NCBI RefSeq assembly: GCF_003202235.1
Contig: NZ_MASU01000006.1
Coordinates: 434,001 to 498,000 of the forward strand
Length of the DNA stretch: 64,000 bases
DNA from: Prauserella flavalba
GTDB taxonomy: Bacteria; Actinomycetota; Actinomycetes; Mycobacteriales; Pseudonocardiaceae
Direction: 5' to 3'
Below the pieces are notes generated by a model. It had not been told where the DNA came from, made no database searches, and was given only the letters and a program-made list of their open reading frames with translations. Positions 1-7,102 of the stretch are shown piece by piece (position 1 is the stretch's first letter; each line of letters starts with the position of its first letter). Made by a program: the position numbers and the translations under genes.

Positions 1-1
1 C

Positions 2-124
2 GTGGCCAACACGCCGGCGCCGCAGCGCGACCGCGTCTTCCGGCAGCTGCTGGTGTGGGGCTTCTCGCTCATCGTGATCGCCCCAGTCGTGACCTGCCTC
101 GCGTTCGTGCTGCCGACGTCGTGA
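2..124 (+). CDS. C-terminal end of a membrane protein (cut by window start)
   Basis: An open frame runs from the window edge to TGA at 122-124 and encodes about 40 residues. A short charged stretch (PQRDRVFRQ) is followed by one strongly hydrophobic segment (WGFSLIVIAPVVTCLAFVL), so the visible part is a single membrane helix at the extreme C-terminus. A GTG at position 2 could be a start, but no upstream sequence is available to test this, and truncation of a longer protein is more likely. Function cannot be assigned. Confidence 0.45.
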   Translation: MANTPAPQRDRVFRQLLVWGFSLIVIAPVVTCLAFVLPTS

Positions 125-314
125 GACGGGTGAGGCGCGGTGGCACCTTGTTTGCAGTCGCTTGCCGGGGTCACCTCCGACCGGCGACCGTGGATGCCGT
201 CACCGAGGGGCGCTGAGGCACGGCCGCACGGTGGGCCTGTTCGGCACGCACCGCCGCCGCGGGTTCGTCGCGACAGCTCGCGATGGTCGCGTTCGCTGTC
301 GAGAGGAGACACCG

Positions 315-512
315 ATGTGGCACACCCCGGAACCGCGAGGTGGCACCCGCATGAGGGCGCCTCATGTCCGGACCGGACTGCGCACGGCCCTGCTGGTACT
401 GGAGGCCGCCGTGACAGCCCTGAAGGACGACGAGCCCCTTGCCGTGGTGGCAAGGGCGCTCGTCGTGGCGGGTGACATGATCGCCGGCGCCGGAGAGCAC
501 AAGCGATCATGA
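315..512 (+). CDS. small hypothetical protein, 65 aa
   Basis: Not a recognised family. The ATG at 315 is preceded by a good ribosome-binding site (GAGAGGAG, 301-308). The product is short, Ala/Leu/Val-rich in the middle (LLVLEAAVTALKDDEPLAVV) and has basic ends, so it may be one amphipathic helix. A later in-frame ATG at 351 is an alternative start. A GC-rich hairpin (518-545) follows the stop directly, as expected for a monocistronic unit. A second long hairpin (427-466) lies inside the frame, which is unusual for coding sequence and lowers confidence that this is only a protein gene. Confidence 0.4.
   Translation: MWHTPEPRGGTRMRAPHVRTGLRTALLVLEAAVTALKDDEPLAVVARALVVAGDMIAGAGEHKRS
427..466 (+). 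other. long hairpin inside the 65-aa ORF
   Basis: The arms 427-443 and 449-466 are complementary over 17 base pairs, with one bulged C and a 5-nt loop (GTGGT). The stem is GC-rich but has no following T-run. It falls in the coding part of the small ORF 315-512. It could be an RNA structure, or a by-product of the repeated Glu/Ala/Leu codons. Confidence 0.5.
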
Positions 513-517
513 CACCG

Positions 518-545
518 GGTCCGGCCGTCCGCGGGCGGCCGGACC
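518..545 (+). terminator. GC-rich hairpin, putative terminator
   Basis: A perfect 10-bp stem (GGTCCGGCCG at 518-527 with CGGCCGGACC at 536-545) and an 8-nt loop begin 5 bases after the stop codon at 512. There is no T-tract, which is common for actinomycete terminators. It probably ends the small transcript from 315. Confidence 0.5.
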
Positions 546-664
546 TCACCCTTCAGGGAACAGCACGAACCGGATCCAGCCAAGAGCGGCCCGCGTGCCG
601 CTATCGTTCGAGCGACACGAACCCGTTTCGTTCGCCGTTCTGCTTCGGGAGGGTGACCGTCTCC

Positions 665-1018
665 GTGACCGGCCGAACCGACACCTGCCCGGTCTGCCAC
701 GGTCCCCTGCCGGGGAACGCCGAGGTGGGCAGGCGGCGGAAGTACTGCTCGGACAGGTGCCGGTCGCGCGCACACCGCCTTCCACCCGAAGGAGCTCATG
801 GCCCGGCTGCGCGGGGTGATCCATCGCCGTGGTCCCGGCGGCGAGCCGGAACGCTACGACGACGGCGTGTTGCGGCTGGACCTCCTGGCGCGGGAGGCTC
901 AGGTCGCCGGTGTGCCGGTGAGGCTGACGGCCCCGGAGTTCCGGCTGCTCGCACTGCTCACCCGCTCGGCGGGCACGGCCCAGCCGGTCACGAGGATCGC
1001 CGTCCACGTGTGGGGTGA
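665..1018 (+). CDS. zinc-finger reading frame overlapping the winged-helix gene
   Basis: The first ~35 residues from GTG 665 form a clear treble-clef-like zinc motif: CPVC, then a GRRRKYC-SDRC-RSRAHR block, a pattern seen in many short actinobacterial proteins. A GGGAGGG sequence at 647-653 is a possible ribosome-binding site. After residue ~40 the frame becomes a low-complexity Arg/Gly/Pro shadow of the +1-frame gene that begins at 798. Either a short zinc-finger protein runs uselessly into its neighbour, or a frameshift has separated a zinc-finger head from another domain. Only the N-terminal part is supported. Confidence 0.35.
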   Translation: MTGRTDTCPVCHGPLPGNAEVGRRRKYCSDRCRSRAHRLPPEGAHGPAARGDPSPWSRRRAGTLRRRRVAAGPPGAGGSGRRCAGEADGPGVPAARTAHPLGGHGPAGHEDRRPRVG

Positions 1019-1235
1019 GGCGGATCGGGACGACTCCCTGGTCCGGGTCCGGATCCTCGTCACGAGGCTGCGGCGGAAGCTGGACCTGACCGGCCTCGGC
1101 GGTGAGGTGATCGTCTCCGCGCGAGGCCAGGGCTACTTCTACGCCCCACCGGACCGCGCCGCCCCACCGCGCGCGACGCGAGCGGAGCCGTCACCGGGCG
1201 GCTACGGTCACGCGAGCCGGCTGCTCGGCACGTGA
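798..1235 (+). CDS. receiver-less OmpR/PhoB-type winged-helix DNA-binding protein
   Basis: This 145-aa protein is essentially the effector half of an OmpR/PhoB response regulator. A short basic linker (MARLRGVIHRR) is followed by a Trans_reg_C domain at residues ~25-118, with the LTAPEFRLL, HVWG, DSLVRVRILVTRLRRKL and GQGYFY elements typical of the fold. No phospho-acceptor receiver domain is present. ATG 798 has an AAGGAG site 4-9 bases upstream. Codons just before the ATG, in the same frame, read FHPKEL, which is how receiver helix 5 normally leads into this linker. The gene therefore looks derived from a full-length regulator that lost its receiver. As it stands it could bind DNA constitutively. 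The C-terminal ~25 residues are unstructured. Confidence 0.7.
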   Translation: MARLRGVIHRRGPGGEPERYDDGVLRLDLLAREAQVAGVPVRLTAPEFRLLALLTRSAGTAQPVTRIAVHVWGEADRDDSLVRVRILVTRLRRKLDLTGLGGEVIVSARGQGYFYAPPDRAAPPRATRAEPSPGGYGHASRLLGT

Positions 1236-1316
1236 GCGCCCGCCGGCCGCAGGGGTGTCCCTTGTGGACGGCGAGGGTGTTCCCGGGCAGGCGACGCGGG
1301 CCGGCGGGCTGAGGCG

Positions 1317-1922
1317 TCACCCCTGGAGCAGGGCCGTCAGCTCGGTGACCTCGGCACGCTGCCGGTCGGCGATGTTCTGGGCGAAGAGCTTCGCCAGCGA
1401 GTCGCTGCCATCCCTGAGCTGGGCCTCGGCCAGCTCGACGGCGTTCTCGTGGTGCTCGGCCATCGACCGCAGCCACAGCTCGTCGAACTCCGCGCCCGTC
1501 GCCTGCCGCAGCTGCTGGAACGTTTCCTCGCTCATCAGGTTCGAATGGTCGTGCCCGCCGTCGCCGCCGGTCACCTCCACGTCCTCACCCCACATCCGCA
1601 GCAGGTCCATGATCTGCCTCTTCTCCGGACCCTGCGTGGCCTTGATCCGTTCCGCGAGACCCCGGACCCCGGGATCGGAGGCACGCTCCAGCGCGAGCTC
1701 GGCGACCACCTCGGCCTGCGCGTGATGCGCGACCATCTCCCTGGCGAACTCGAGGTCGCTCTCGTTGTGGTCCGGTGTGGTCTCGGTCGCACCGGTGCTC
1801 GGCTGCGTCGCCGCCGGCCTGCCCTGGCTCTCCGCGGGTGCGGCGTCCTGGCCGGTGCCGTCGCAGGCGGCGGTGAGCAGCAGCCCGGCAGCGGCACAGA
1901 TCCCCAGGAGTCGCTCGCGCAT
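1317..1922 (-). CDS. DUF305 family lipoprotein
   Basis: The 201-aa protein starts at the ATG ending at 1922, which has an AGGAGG site about 10 bases upstream. A longer frame extends to 1979 but lacks such a site. A lipoprotein signal ends in a lipobox (LLTAAC, residues ~16-21), so the mature protein is probably anchored outside the membrane. An acidic linker leads to a DUF305 four-helix region with two His-rich motifs (AREMVAHHAQ near the start, MAEHHENA near the end) plus a GHDHSN loop. DUF305 proteins are often found near copper-handling genes; metal binding is plausible here but not shown. It is divergent from the transporter operon that follows, and no neighbour points to a copper role. 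Confidence 0.8.
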   Translation of the reverse strand: MRERLLGICAAAGLLLTAACDGTGQDAAPAESQGRPAATQPSTGATETTPDHNESDLEFAREMVAHHAQAEVVAELALERASDPGVRGLAERIKATQGPEKRQIMDLLRMWGEDVEVTGGDGGHDHSNLMSEETFQQLRQATGAEFDELWLRSMAEHHENAVELAEAQLRDGSDSLAKLFAQNIADRQRAEVTELTALLQG

Positions 1923-2025
1923 CGGTTTCGTTCCTCCTGGTCGCGTCTCGATGGCCGGGCGCCTGAGCACCACCGGCACGGGCGCCCGGAACTGTACACA
2001 ACGCGCCCGCGGAGGCCCAGCGGGC

Positions 2026-2055
2026 TTGACACGGTGGAACGGGCCTGGTTACGTT
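2026..2055 (+). promoter_or_regulatory. consensus-like promoter of the MFS-SDR-FAD-kinase operon
   Basis: TTGACA at 2026-2031 matches the primary sigma -35 consensus exactly. TACGTT at 2050-2055 fits TAnnnT at an 18-bp spacing. Transcription would begin near 2062, giving a leader of about 113 nt before the TTG start at 2175. Predicted by eye only. Confidence 0.6.
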
Positions 2056-2080
2056 GCCGGCGAACACAACCGAATATCGC

Positions 2081-2107
2081 GTTACTAGAGACTGAGAGAA
2101 CAGTAAC
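2081..2107 (+). promoter_or_regulatory. candidate antiterminator stem in the operon leader
   Basis: GTTACT (2081-2086) is complementary to AGTAAC (2102-2107). The second arm lies inside the 5' arm of the terminator at 2095-2142, so the two hairpins cannot form together. This is the architecture of antitermination leaders. The stem is only 6 bp and would probably need a bound protein; the GlpP-family protein encoded at 7103-7660 is the obvious candidate. Confidence 0.5.
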
Positions 2108-2142
2108 CCCTTGACCCGCGGGGAATACTGTTCTCTTTTTTT
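2095..2142 (+). terminator. leader intrinsic terminator (attenuator) upstream of the operon
   Basis: AGAGAACAGTA (2095-2105) pairs perfectly with TACTGTTCTCT (2126-2136), and CCCC (2107-2110) with GGGG (2120-2123). The result is a ~15-bp stem with a small internal loop and a 9-nt apical loop. It is followed directly by a run of seven T (2136-2142). U-tailed terminators are rare in DNA this GC-rich. This one sits between promoter and first gene, 32 bases before the start codon, so it should act as an attenuator rather than as the end of another gene; the preceding gene points the other way. Confidence 0.8.
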
Positions 2143-2174
2143 GTGCCCGGAATCCCACGGCGAGGTGGTTTGCG

Positions 2175-3455
2175 TTGAGCGGTGTGCGGAGGTGGCTGAG
2201 CTACCTGCTGTTGTGCGTGTCCGGGGGGATCATCTTCCAGGTCGCCTACATCCGGTTCGTCTTCCTGGAACCGACCTATCAGGCGCTCGGGCTGACCGCG
2301 CAGGAGTACGGCGGCATCATGTCGGTGTTCGGCGCGGTCGCCGCCGTCATGTACTTCGCGGGCGGCTGGTTCGCAGACCGGTTCTCCCCGCGCGCGCTCA
2401 TCGTGGCCGCATTGGCGATCACCGGCGTCGCCGACCTGGCACTGACCGTCTCGCCCGGCTACGTCACGACACTGCTCGCGCACATCGCGATGGCCTTCGC
2501 CGGAATGGCGCTCTACTGGCCCGCGCTGGTGAAGGCGGTGGGCTCCTTCGGCCCCACCGAGCAGCAGGGCAGGCTTTTCGGTTTCCTGGAGGCGATCCGC
2601 GGCGTCACCTCGACGGTGATCAGCGCGGTCGGCGTGCTGCTGGTCGGCACCCTGCTCGCCCCGACGACCGGCGTGCTCGCCCTCATCGCGATCTACGGGA
2701 TGCTGTGCCTGGTGCTGGCCGCGCTGATCTGGTTCACGTTGCGGGGCCGGGCCGACCGCGTCCCCAGCGGTGAGCGTTCGGCCCTCTCGCTGCGCCAGCT
2801 GGCGGCGGCCGCGCGGAACAAGTACACGTGGCTGCTCGGCGGCTCGATCATGCTGATGTACTGCTTCTACACCACGCTCGGCTACTTCTCCCCGTTGCTG
2901 CAGCACGACTTCGGCGTCACGGCCGCGCTGGTCGGGGTCCTCGGCGTGGTGCGCAGCTACGTCTTCCAGTTCGTGGCGGGCCCGGTCGGCGGGCTCGCCG
3001 TGGACAAGCTGACCCGGTCGACGCCGCGGTTCCTGCGGCTGGCGTTCGCCTGCGCCACGGTGTGTGTCGCCCTGCTGCTCGTGCTGCCGGCGACACCCGC
3101 GCTGAAGTGGGTGGCGATCACGCTCATGTTCGTGCTGTCGTTCGCCGTCTTCGCCAGCCGCGGGGTGTACTGGGCGAGTGTCACCGAAGCACGCATCCCG
3201 GCCGAGCAGCGCGGGGGTGTGATCGGCCTCGCCTCGGGACTGGCCTACCTGCCCGACGCGTTCCTGCCCGGGCTCGTCGCCTGGTGGATCGGCGACCCGG
3301 CCGCCGGCATCGCGCCGCACGGCGGCTACGGCATGCTGTTCGGCTTCCTCACCGCCGCGGGTGCGCTCGGTCTGGTGCTCACGTCGCTGACGTTGTGGGT
3401 GCAGCGGCGCGAGCGGGCCGCCGGGCCGCGGCCGAGCGCCGCCGCACTGACCTGA
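2175..3455 (+). CDS. MFS transporter, YihN/YqcE-like
   Basis: The 426-aa protein has about 12 predicted membrane helices in two six-helix halves. After helix 2 it has the MFS motif-A region (GGWFADRFS), and the sequence around helix 1 (FLEPTYQALGLTAQEYG) resembles the YihN/YqcE branch of sugar or polyol transporters. TTG 2175 is chosen because GAGGTGG (2162-2168) sits at good spacing. It is first in a tight four-gene operon with an SDR, an FAD oxidase and a sugar kinase, so it most likely imports the substrate those enzymes process. The substrate is unknown. Expression is probably controlled by the terminator in its leader. Confidence 0.85.
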   Translation: MSGVRRWLSYLLLCVSGGIIFQVAYIRFVFLEPTYQALGLTAQEYGGIMSVFGAVAAVMYFAGGWFADRFSPRALIVAALAITGVADLALTVSPGYVTTLLAHIAMAFAGMALYWPALVKAVGSFGPTEQQGRLFGFLEAIRGVTSTVISAVGVLLVGTLLAPTTGVLALIAIYGMLCLVLAALIWFTLRGRADRVPSGERSALSLRQLAAAARNKYTWLLGGSIMLMYCFYTTLGYFSPLLQHDFGVTAALVGVLGVVRSYVFQFVAGPVGGLAVDKLTRSTPRFLRLAFACATVCVALLLVLPATPALKWVAITLMFVLSFAVFASRGVYWASVTEARIPAEQRGGVIGLASGLAYLPDAFLPGLVAWWIGDPAAGIAPHGGYGMLFGFLTAAGALGLVLTSLTLWVQRRERAAGPRPSAAALT

Positions 3456-3482
3456 AACACGAAGCCGAAGAAAGGTTCCTCC

Positions 3483-4259
3483 TTGGACATCCAGGACTTC
3501 TCCCTCGACCTGTTCTCACTGCGCGGTCGCAACGCCATCGTCACGGGCGGCAACACGGGCCTCGGCCGCGCGTTCACCGTGGCGCTGGCCAAGGCGGGCG
3601 CCGACGTGTTCGCGCCGACCGTCGTCGACGACGGCGGTGAGACCCGGCGCATGGTCGAGGACGCGGGCGCCCGGCTCGAGACCGCGAAGGTCGACCTCAC
3701 CGAACCGGGCGCACCGGCGTACGTCGTGGAGTCCTGTGTGGACACACTGGGCTCTGTTGACATCCTCGTCAACTCCGCCGGCATCGCGAACCTGGCTCCC
3801 GCGGCGGAGTTCGGCCGCGAACAGTGGGACCCGATGGTGGCGTTGAACTTGACCGCACCGTTCGAGCTCGGCTGGTGCGCGGGAAGGCGCATGGTGGAGC
3901 AGGGGCGCGGCAAGATCATCAACATCGCCTCGCTGTTCTCCTTCCTCGGCGGGCAGCACTCACCCGCCTACGCGGCGACCAAGCACGGCATCGTGGGATT
4001 CACCAAGGCCTACTGCGACGAGCTCGGAGCCCACAACGTGCAGTGCAACGCCATCGCCCCCGGCTACTTCGCCACGCCCATCACCGAGCGGACCCGCTCG
4101 AACCCGGTGACCAGCCAGCGCGTCCTCGACCACATCCCGGCGGGCCGGTGGGGCGAGCCGGGTGACCTGATGGGCGCGGTGGTGTTCCTGGCCGGCCGGG
4201 CCTCCGACTACGTGAACGGGCACGTCCTCACCGTCGACGGCGGCTACCTCACCCGATGA
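3483..4259 (+). CDS. SDR oxidoreductase, YgcW/deoxygluconate-dehydrogenase-like
   Basis: This 258-aa classical short-chain dehydrogenase has the cofactor motif TGGNTGLG near residue 22, the NSAGIAN motif, a catalytic Ser in NIASLFSF and the catalytic YAATK pair. It ends with the usual VNGHVLTVDGGY. It resembles gluconate 5-dehydrogenase and 2-deoxy-gluconate 3-dehydrogenase-like proteins, so an NAD(P)-dependent oxidation or reduction of a polyol or sugar-acid hydroxyl is likely. The TTG start at 3483 follows an AAAGG site and lies 27 bases after the transporter. In E. coli the equivalent gene is ygcW. The exact substrate cannot be read from sequence. Confidence 0.88.
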   Translation: MDIQDFSLDLFSLRGRNAIVTGGNTGLGRAFTVALAKAGADVFAPTVVDDGGETRRMVEDAGARLETAKVDLTEPGAPAYVVESCVDTLGSVDILVNSAGIANLAPAAEFGREQWDPMVALNLTAPFELGWCAGRRMVEQGRGKIINIASLFSFLGGQHSPAYAATKHGIVGFTKAYCDELGAHNVQCNAIAPGYFATPITERTRSNPVTSQRVLDHIPAGRWGEPGDLMGAVVFLAGRASDYVNGHVLTVDGGYLTR

Positions 4260-4288
4260 ACCGAAAACCGAACGGAGCGCACGACATC

Positions 4289-5734
4289 ATGGACACGACC
4301 GCCATCATCGACCGGCTGCGGGAGATCGCGGGCCCGGAGCGGGTGGACACCGACGAGCGGCTGCTGCGCGAGGCGAGCGTCGACCGGTTCAAGAAGTACA
4401 CCGCCGTCCACGGCATCTACGACGGCCCGTTCCCGATCGCGATCGTGCGAACGGGCAGCGCCGAGCAGGTGGCCGCCGTGCTCGCCTTCGCCAACACCCA
4501 CGGCGTCAACATCGTCCCCAGGACCGGCCGCACCGGCACCGAGGGCGGGCTGGAGACCAGCTTCGACCGCACCGTGGTGCTCGACGGATCCGAACTGGAC
4601 CAGATCGTGCACGTCGACCCGGTCGACATGCAGGCCACGGCGCAGTGCGGCGTCCCGCTGCGGGTGCTCGAGGACCGGGTGCGCGAACTCGGGCTCACCA
4701 CCGGCCACTCGCCGCAGTCCAAGCCGCTCGCACAGCTGGGCGGCCTGGTCGCGACCCGGTCGATCGGCCAGTTCTCGACGCTCTACGGCGGGATCGAGGA
4801 CATGGTCGTGGGCCTGGAGGCGGTGTTCCCCGACGGCACGATCAGCCGCATCAAGAACGTGCCCCGCCGCGCCGCGGGCCCGGACATCCGCCACGTCGTG
4901 ATCGGCAACGAGGGCGCGCTGTGCTTCGTCACCGAGGTCACGGTGAAGCTGTTCCGGTACCAGCCGGAGAACAACCGGTTCCACGGCTACCTGCTCGACG
5001 ACGTGCGCACCGGCATCGAGATCCTGCGCGAGATCGTCACCAACGGCTACCGCCCCTCGGTCGCCCGCGTCTACTCCGAACAGGACGCCGCACAGCACTT
5101 CTCGCACTTCGCGGGCGGCAAATGCGTCGCGGTGTTCCTGGCCGAGGGGCCCGCACCACTCGCCGACGCGACGAGCGCGGAGATCGAGCGCGTCGTCGGC
5201 AGGCACCGGCACGAGAAGGTCGACCCCGAGCTGATCCGCGAGTGGTTCGACGACCTCAACTGGGGGCCGGACAAGATCCGCGCCGAACAGGAGACCATGC
5301 TCGCCGAGCAGCGCCTCGGCTACACCACGGAGGTCTCCGCGAACTGGTCGGTGATCGGCGACATCTACGACGCCGTGATCGCCAGGATCACCAAGGAGTA
5401 CCCGCACGCGGACGACATCACCATGCTCGGAGGGCACTCCTCGCACAGTTACCAGACGGGCACCAACATGTACTTCGTGTACGACTACCGCATCGACTGC
5501 GAGCCCCGCGAGGAGATCACGAAGTACCACATCCCGATCAACGCGATCATCGTCGAGGAGACGCTGGCCCGCGGTGGCTCGATGGTGCACCACCACGGCA
5601 TCGGCAAGTACCGGGCGCCGTGGACCGAGCAGGAGCACGGCAGCGCCTACCCGATCCTGCGCAAGCTGAAGGACGTCTACGACCCCAACGGGATCATGAA
5701 TCCCGGCACCATCTTCCCCGCCGGAGACCGGTGA
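4289..5734 (+). CDS. FAD-linked oxidase, YgcU/alkylglycerone-phosphate-synthase-like
   Basis: A VAO/PCMH-type flavoprotein of 481 aa. The N-terminal FAD_binding_4 domain contains PRTGRTGTEGG and PLAQLGGLVATRS, followed by a C-terminal FAD-oxidase domain. The segment SMVHHHGIGKYRAPW near residue 435 matches the His-rich motif of alkylglycerone-phosphate synthases, where SHHHG residues act at the active site. The family covers D-lactate or glycolate-type dehydrogenases and AGPS; the latter signature suggests a phosphorylated or ether-linked glycerone-like substrate, which is inference. ATG 4289 has GGAG upstream. An earlier in-frame ATG at 4256 overlaps the SDR stop and is an alternative. The E. 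coli counterpart is ygcU. Confidence 0.85.
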   Translation: MDTTAIIDRLREIAGPERVDTDERLLREASVDRFKKYTAVHGIYDGPFPIAIVRTGSAEQVAAVLAFANTHGVNIVPRTGRTGTEGGLETSFDRTVVLDGSELDQIVHVDPVDMQATAQCGVPLRVLEDRVRELGLTTGHSPQSKPLAQLGGLVATRSIGQFSTLYGGIEDMVVGLEAVFPDGTISRIKNVPRRAAGPDIRHVVIGNEGALCFVTEVTVKLFRYQPENNRFHGYLLDDVRTGIEILREIVTNGYRPSVARVYSEQDAAQHFSHFAGGKCVAVFLAEGPAPLADATSAEIERVVGRHRHEKVDPELIREWFDDLNWGPDKIRAEQETMLAEQRLGYTTEVSANWSVIGDIYDAVIARITKEYPHADDITMLGGHSSHSYQTGTNMYFVYDYRIDCEPREEITKYHIPINAIIVEETLARGGSMVHHHGIGKYRAPWTEQEHGSAYPILRKLKDVYDPNGIMNPGTIFPAGDR

Positions 5735-7098
5735 TGGCGGGGTACCTGCTCGGCATCGACAACGGGTCGCAGAGCACCAAGGCCACCGTGTTCGACGAGC
5801 ACGGCGCCGTGCACGCCCGGGCCCGCGTTCCGTTGCGCCCCAACGACACGCCCCGCCCGGGCGTCGTCGAGCACCCGGACGACGACCTGTGGGACTCGAT
5901 CGGCGCGGCCACTCGTGCCGCGCTGGACGCGTTCGACGGTGAGCCGGGCGAGCTCCTCGGCGTCGGCCTGTGCACGATCCGCTTCTGCCGCGCCCTGCTG
6001 CGGGCCGACGGCACACTCGCCCAGCCGGTGCTCAGCTGGATGGACGAGCGGGTCTCCCGGCCGTACGAGCACACGAACCCCGACGTCCGTTACGTCACCA
6101 CCTCCTCGGGCTACATCACGGCGCGCATGACCGGCCGGTTCCGCGACACCGCGGCCAACTACCAGGGCGTGTGGCCGATCGACACCGACACGTGGGCGTG
6201 GGCCGCCGATCCCGACGTCCCCCGCGACATGCTGTTCGAGCTGGTGTACCCGGGGGAGCGGCTCGGCACGGTCACCGCGGAGGCGGCCGCGCACACCGGG
6301 CTGCCGGAAGGGCTGCCCGTGTTCGCCACCGCCAACGACAAGGCGGTCGAGGCCCTCGGCGCGGGGCTCGCCGACGACCGGACCCTGCTGCTGTCACTCG
6401 GGACCTACATCGCGGGTATGACCACCGGCTCGCACAACGTCCACGACGCCAAGGCGTTCTGGACCAACTTCGCGTGCCGGCCGCGCGAGTACCTCTACGA
6501 GAGCCACGGCATCCGCCGTGGCATGTGGACGGTCAGCTGGCTGCGGGACCTGCTCGGCGATGAGGAATGGCTCAACGCGGGCGCGGCGACCGTACCGCCG
6601 GGGTGCGACGGGCTGGTCGCGGTGCTCGACTGGCTGGCCCCGGTCGACGCGCCGTTCCGCAGGGGTGCCTTTCTCGGATTCGACGGCAGGCAGGGGCCGT
6701 TCCACCTGTACCGAGCCGTGCTCGAGGCCATCGCCTTGACTCTGTACGCCAACGGCGCCGCGATGGCCGACGAACTGGGCACCGGGTTCGATCGGGTGCT
6801 GGTGTCCGGCGGCGGAGCCGGATCGGACGTGCTCATGCGGATCGTCGCCGACGTCTTCGACCGGCCCGCACGACGGGCCCAGGGCGGGGCGGAGCTCGGC
6901 GCGGCGATCTGCGCGGGCGTCGGGCTCGGCCTGTTCGCCGGCTTCGACGAGGCGGTGACGGCGATGGTCACGCCGGGCACGGAGTTCCGGCCCGACCAGG
7001 CGACCCACGAACGCTACCGGCGACTGGCGGAGGTGTACCGGGAGCTGCCCGGTTACACCGACCCGCTGTTCACCTGGCTGTCCTCGGCGACGGAGTGA
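5734..7098 (+). CDS. FGGY-family carbohydrate kinase, YgcE-like
   Basis: A 454-aa FGGY kinase. The N-terminal actin-like domain opens with GIDNGSQSTKATVFDEHG (phosphate loop). The catalytic-base region is ATANDKAVEALGAG, and the C-terminal domain has the adenosine motif VSGGGAGSDVL. It should phosphorylate a sugar, polyol or keto-sugar delivered by the transporter. The ATG overlaps the TGA of the oxidase (TGATG), implying translational coupling. Its stop is 4 bases from the stop of the convergent antiterminator gene. It is closer in context to E. coli ygcE than to glycerol or xylulose kinases. Substrate unknown. Confidence 0.87.
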   Translation: MAGYLLGIDNGSQSTKATVFDEHGAVHARARVPLRPNDTPRPGVVEHPDDDLWDSIGAATRAALDAFDGEPGELLGVGLCTIRFCRALLRADGTLAQPVLSWMDERVSRPYEHTNPDVRYVTTSSGYITARMTGRFRDTAANYQGVWPIDTDTWAWAADPDVPRDMLFELVYPGERLGTVTAEAAAHTGLPEGLPVFATANDKAVEALGAGLADDRTLLLSLGTYIAGMTTGSHNVHDAKAFWTNFACRPREYLYESHGIRRGMWTVSWLRDLLGDEEWLNAGAATVPPGCDGLVAVLDWLAPVDAPFRRGAFLGFDGRQGPFHLYRAVLEAIALTLYANGAAMADELGTGFDRVLVSGGGAGSDVLMRIVADVFDRPARRAQGGAELGAAICAGVGLGLFAGFDEAVTAMVTPGTEFRPDQATHERYRRLAEVYRELPGYTDPLFTWLSSATE

Positions 7099-7102
7099 GC
7101 CC

